DNA of 7,585 bases. Origin: an uncultured Clostridia bacterium. GTDB lineage: Bacteria > Bacillota > Clostridia > Lachnospirales > CAMVHY01. How positions within the stretch are numbered: the first letter of the stretch is position 1; the number at the start of each line of letters is the position of its first letter. Below are positions 6,713 to 7,585 of this stretch, piece by piece. The stretch covers positions 1 through 7,585 of the forward strand of contig CAMVHY010000063.1 in assembly GCA_947167415.1 (NCBI GenBank). Direction: 5' to 3'. Below the pieces are notes generated by a model. That model saw nothing but the letters and a program-made list of their open reading frames with translations. It was not told the origin of the DNA and did not search any database. A program made the translations under genes and the position numbers.

Positions 6713-7203
6713 AGCAAGTTAAAAATAAAAACAAGGGAACTGGTAAAAATAAAAATAGAATCAAGCCTATCATAACGAGTAAAAACTTTTCTAAAGCGTT
6801 TTAATCTCAGAAAATATCGTTCAATAATATTATTACGCTGTTTATAAAGTTGTTTATCATAACTCCAAGGCAACTTACGATTTTTTTTAGACAGAACAAC
6901 TCTGTAAAACCTGTGATCCTTGGCTGAAACTAAAGTTTTATCACCTTCGTAAGCCTTGCCACAAAGAGATAATTATTACTTTTGGAATATATGGACTTAA
7001 TTAACTTCATTGGCTATCTGCTAAATTTTGTATAAATTGTATGCCAGTTTTCATATTTTTTTGGTAATGCCATCTATTCGCAACCATTTTCTATTATGTA
7101 AACTATTGTATGCATAAAATTTGTAGTTTGATATCTTCGCCAGTTTTCTCGCTATCGGCATTAATACCTTTAGTTTTTTATATTGTGTTTTTGTAAGTTT
7201 CAT
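6703..7203 (-). pseudogene. IS5-family transposase, central part deleted and frameshifted
   Basis: From ATG 7203-7201 the minus strand reads MKLTKTQYKKLKVLMPIARK and AKISNYKF. A frameshift near 7116 leads to HTIVYIIENGCE, a TAG, MALPKKYENWHTIYTKFSR and another TAG (both TAG codons sit where Trp is usual). The text then jumps to LIKSIYSKSNNYLF near 7010, missing the usual linker and first catalytic Asp block. A second frameshift near 6965 leads to GKAYEGDKT. The rest is intact: KNRKLPWSYDKQLYKQRN, NIIERYFLRLKRFRKVFTRY and DRLDSIF to TAA 6705-6703. The second catalytic Asp of the DKAY motif reads Gly; the ERYF Glu is kept. A GGTGG stretch (7216-7220) lies twelve bases before the start. The gene cannot make an active transposase. 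This subgroup differs from that of A and C. Confidence 0.85.
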
Positions 7204-7246
7204 TTCTTTATCTTGCCACCTTTTTCTTTTGGTCAATCTATTTTTA

Positions 7247-7264
7247 TTTTATGTACATACTACC
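7247..7264 (-). repeat. Terminal inverted repeat of element B (transposase 5' side)
   Basis: On the minus strand it reads GGTAGTATGTACATAAAA inward from TA 7265-7266. It includes the 10-base palindrome TATGTACATA (7250-7259). It pairs with 6695-6712 at 15 of 18 positions, or 17 of 20 if TA is counted. Confidence 0.8.
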
Positions 7265-7289
7265 TAGACACTGTCTACATGAAAAAAAT
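7265..7289 (-). repeat. Outer end of element C (putative terminal repeat with TA)
   Basis: TA (7265-7266) precedes GACACTGTCTACATGAAAAA (7267-7286). The first 13 bases, TAGACACTGTCTA, form a perfect odd palindrome (TAGACA-C-TGTCTA). It resembles the left end of A and, from TACAT onward, the ends of B. Confidence 0.6.
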
Positions 7290-7585
7290 TTAAAAGAACT
7301 ACAAATACATAAAGAATAAATAGGAGCGATGAAAACATCGAGTGTTTTAGCGTATCGGGTGGCAATACCGCGCCAACGTTTAAAAGCAAGAAAAGTATTC
7401 TCGATAATATGTCTAAAGCGATAAAATTTACGACGAGACTATTTATTGTCTCTTTTCTTTAAAACCTTAAAACCTTTAAAATCACGTTATTCAAGTCTGT
7501 TGCGTTTTGGAGAAATAACTGATTTTGTTTTTCGTTTTGCTGTATGAGACAAGATCTCGTTGGTATCGTAAGCACGATCTGCGAA
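7280..7585 (-). pseudogene. IS5/IS427-type transposase, C-terminal part with two in-frame stops
   Basis: Entering at 7585 in frame, the minus strand reads FADRAYDTNEILSHTAKRKT, KSVISPKRNRLE and a TAA (7489-7487). It continues RDFKGFKVLKKRDNK, a TAG (7441-7439), then FYRFRHIIENTFLAFKRWRG and IATRYAKTLDVFIAPIYSL. The second catalytic Asp (ADRAYD, 7579-7577) and the Glu (RHIIEN, 7402-7400) are both present. The stretch between the stops is longer than usual for this family and coincides with a short AAAACCTT tandem repeat, so slippage may have added residues. No normal stop is seen before the element end. The N-terminal part lies outside the window. It is a pseudogene in this form. Confidence 0.85.
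7457..7482. repeat. Short AAAACCTT tandem repeat inside the element C pseudogene
   Basis: AAAACCTT followed by AAAACCTTT and AAAAT forms two to three imperfect units. It lies between the two in-frame stops, where the translated segment is longer than the family norm, and looks like a slippage product. Confidence 0.5.

Larger units (their letters stand above)
6695..7264 (-). mobile_element. Element B: internally deleted IS5-superfamily element with both ends kept
   Basis: The 570-base element is bounded by 18-base inverted repeats (6695-6712 and 7247-7264, 15 of 18 identical). It is flanked on each side by TA (6693-6694 and 7265-7266), as expected of a TA target duplication. Inside, on the minus strand, is a transposase pseudogene with both termini but a missing middle. 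Full IS5-type elements are usually roughly 0.8-1.2 kb. The form is that of a non-autonomous, MITE-like derivative, although here it appears as a single copy. Confidence 0.8.
7267..7585 (-). mobile_element. Element C: 3' part of an IS5/IS427-type insertion sequence, cut by the window edge
   Basis: Its outer end begins at 7267, sharing the single TA (7265-7266) with element B. Moving right, the minus strand holds the C-terminal third of a transposase that runs out of the window. The KRWRGIATRYAK motif is typical of the IS427-like branch, matching the subgroup of element A but in the opposite orientation. Confidence 0.8.

Noticed and set aside
7051..7236. 61-codon minus-strand frame as an independent small gene
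   Set aside because: Its residues from MKLTKTQYKK onward match the N terminus of an IS5-type transposase, and homology continues in another frame after a shift, so it is part of the element B pseudogene.
6234..7289. Composite transposon formed by inverted elements A and C
   Set aside because: Both are half-elements with broken transposases, there is no cargo gene between them, and the space is filled exactly by element B.
1..7585. CRISPR array, toxin-antitoxin pair, phage genes or replication origin
   Set aside because: I found no regularly spaced repeats, no paired small genes with ribosome sites, no phage structural motifs and no iteron or DnaA-box cluster.

Overview
The window is strongly AT-rich, with AT-biased codons, Shine-Dalgarno sites of the GGAGG type and sigma70-like promoters. 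This suggests a low-GC bacterium. The mix of MalQ, a secreted papain-type protease with a lectin-like domain, and a helical hypothetical protein is most reminiscent of Firmicutes (Clostridia). That placement is an inference, since no marker gene here fixes the taxon. Three decayed insertion sequences packed end to end fit a genome with relaxed selection, such as a host-associated or symbiotic lineage, but do not prove it.

Layout. At 1-1673 (+) lies an unrecognised protein with an N-terminal CxxC pair, an Asn/Lys-rich linker holding an imperfect 23-residue repeat, and a C-terminal two-helix membrane hairpin. Its frame is open to the left edge and it probably starts one base outside the window. 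A bidirectional terminator (1691-1725) separates it from the convergent malQ gene (3295-1727, -), a complete 4-alpha-glucanotransferase. Upstream of malQ on the same strand is tRNA-Lys(CTT) (3494-3422, -) with a clear promoter. Running away from the tRNA is a 206-residue hypothetical protein (3696-4316, +). A second bidirectional hairpin (4396-4443) separates it from a convergent, secreted C1 cysteine peptidase (6096-4486, -), which starts at GTG and has a good promoter.

From about 6234 to the right edge the DNA is a pile of IS5-superfamily remnants. Element A (+, 6236-6694) keeps the N-terminal half of a transposase with three in-frame stops. Element B (-, 6695-7264) is bounded by 18-bp inverted repeats and TA on each side, but has lost the middle of its transposase gene. 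Element C (-, 7267 to the edge) keeps the C-terminal part of a transposase with two in-frame stops. The ends of A, B and C resemble one another.

The intact genes do not form an evident pathway. MalQ acts on cytoplasmic maltodextrin or glycogen, the peptidase acts outside the membrane, and the two hypothetical proteins have no assigned role. I found no defence system, CRISPR array or obviously new multi-gene system. The most unusual material is the IS cluster and the CxxC/repeat/two-helix membrane protein.
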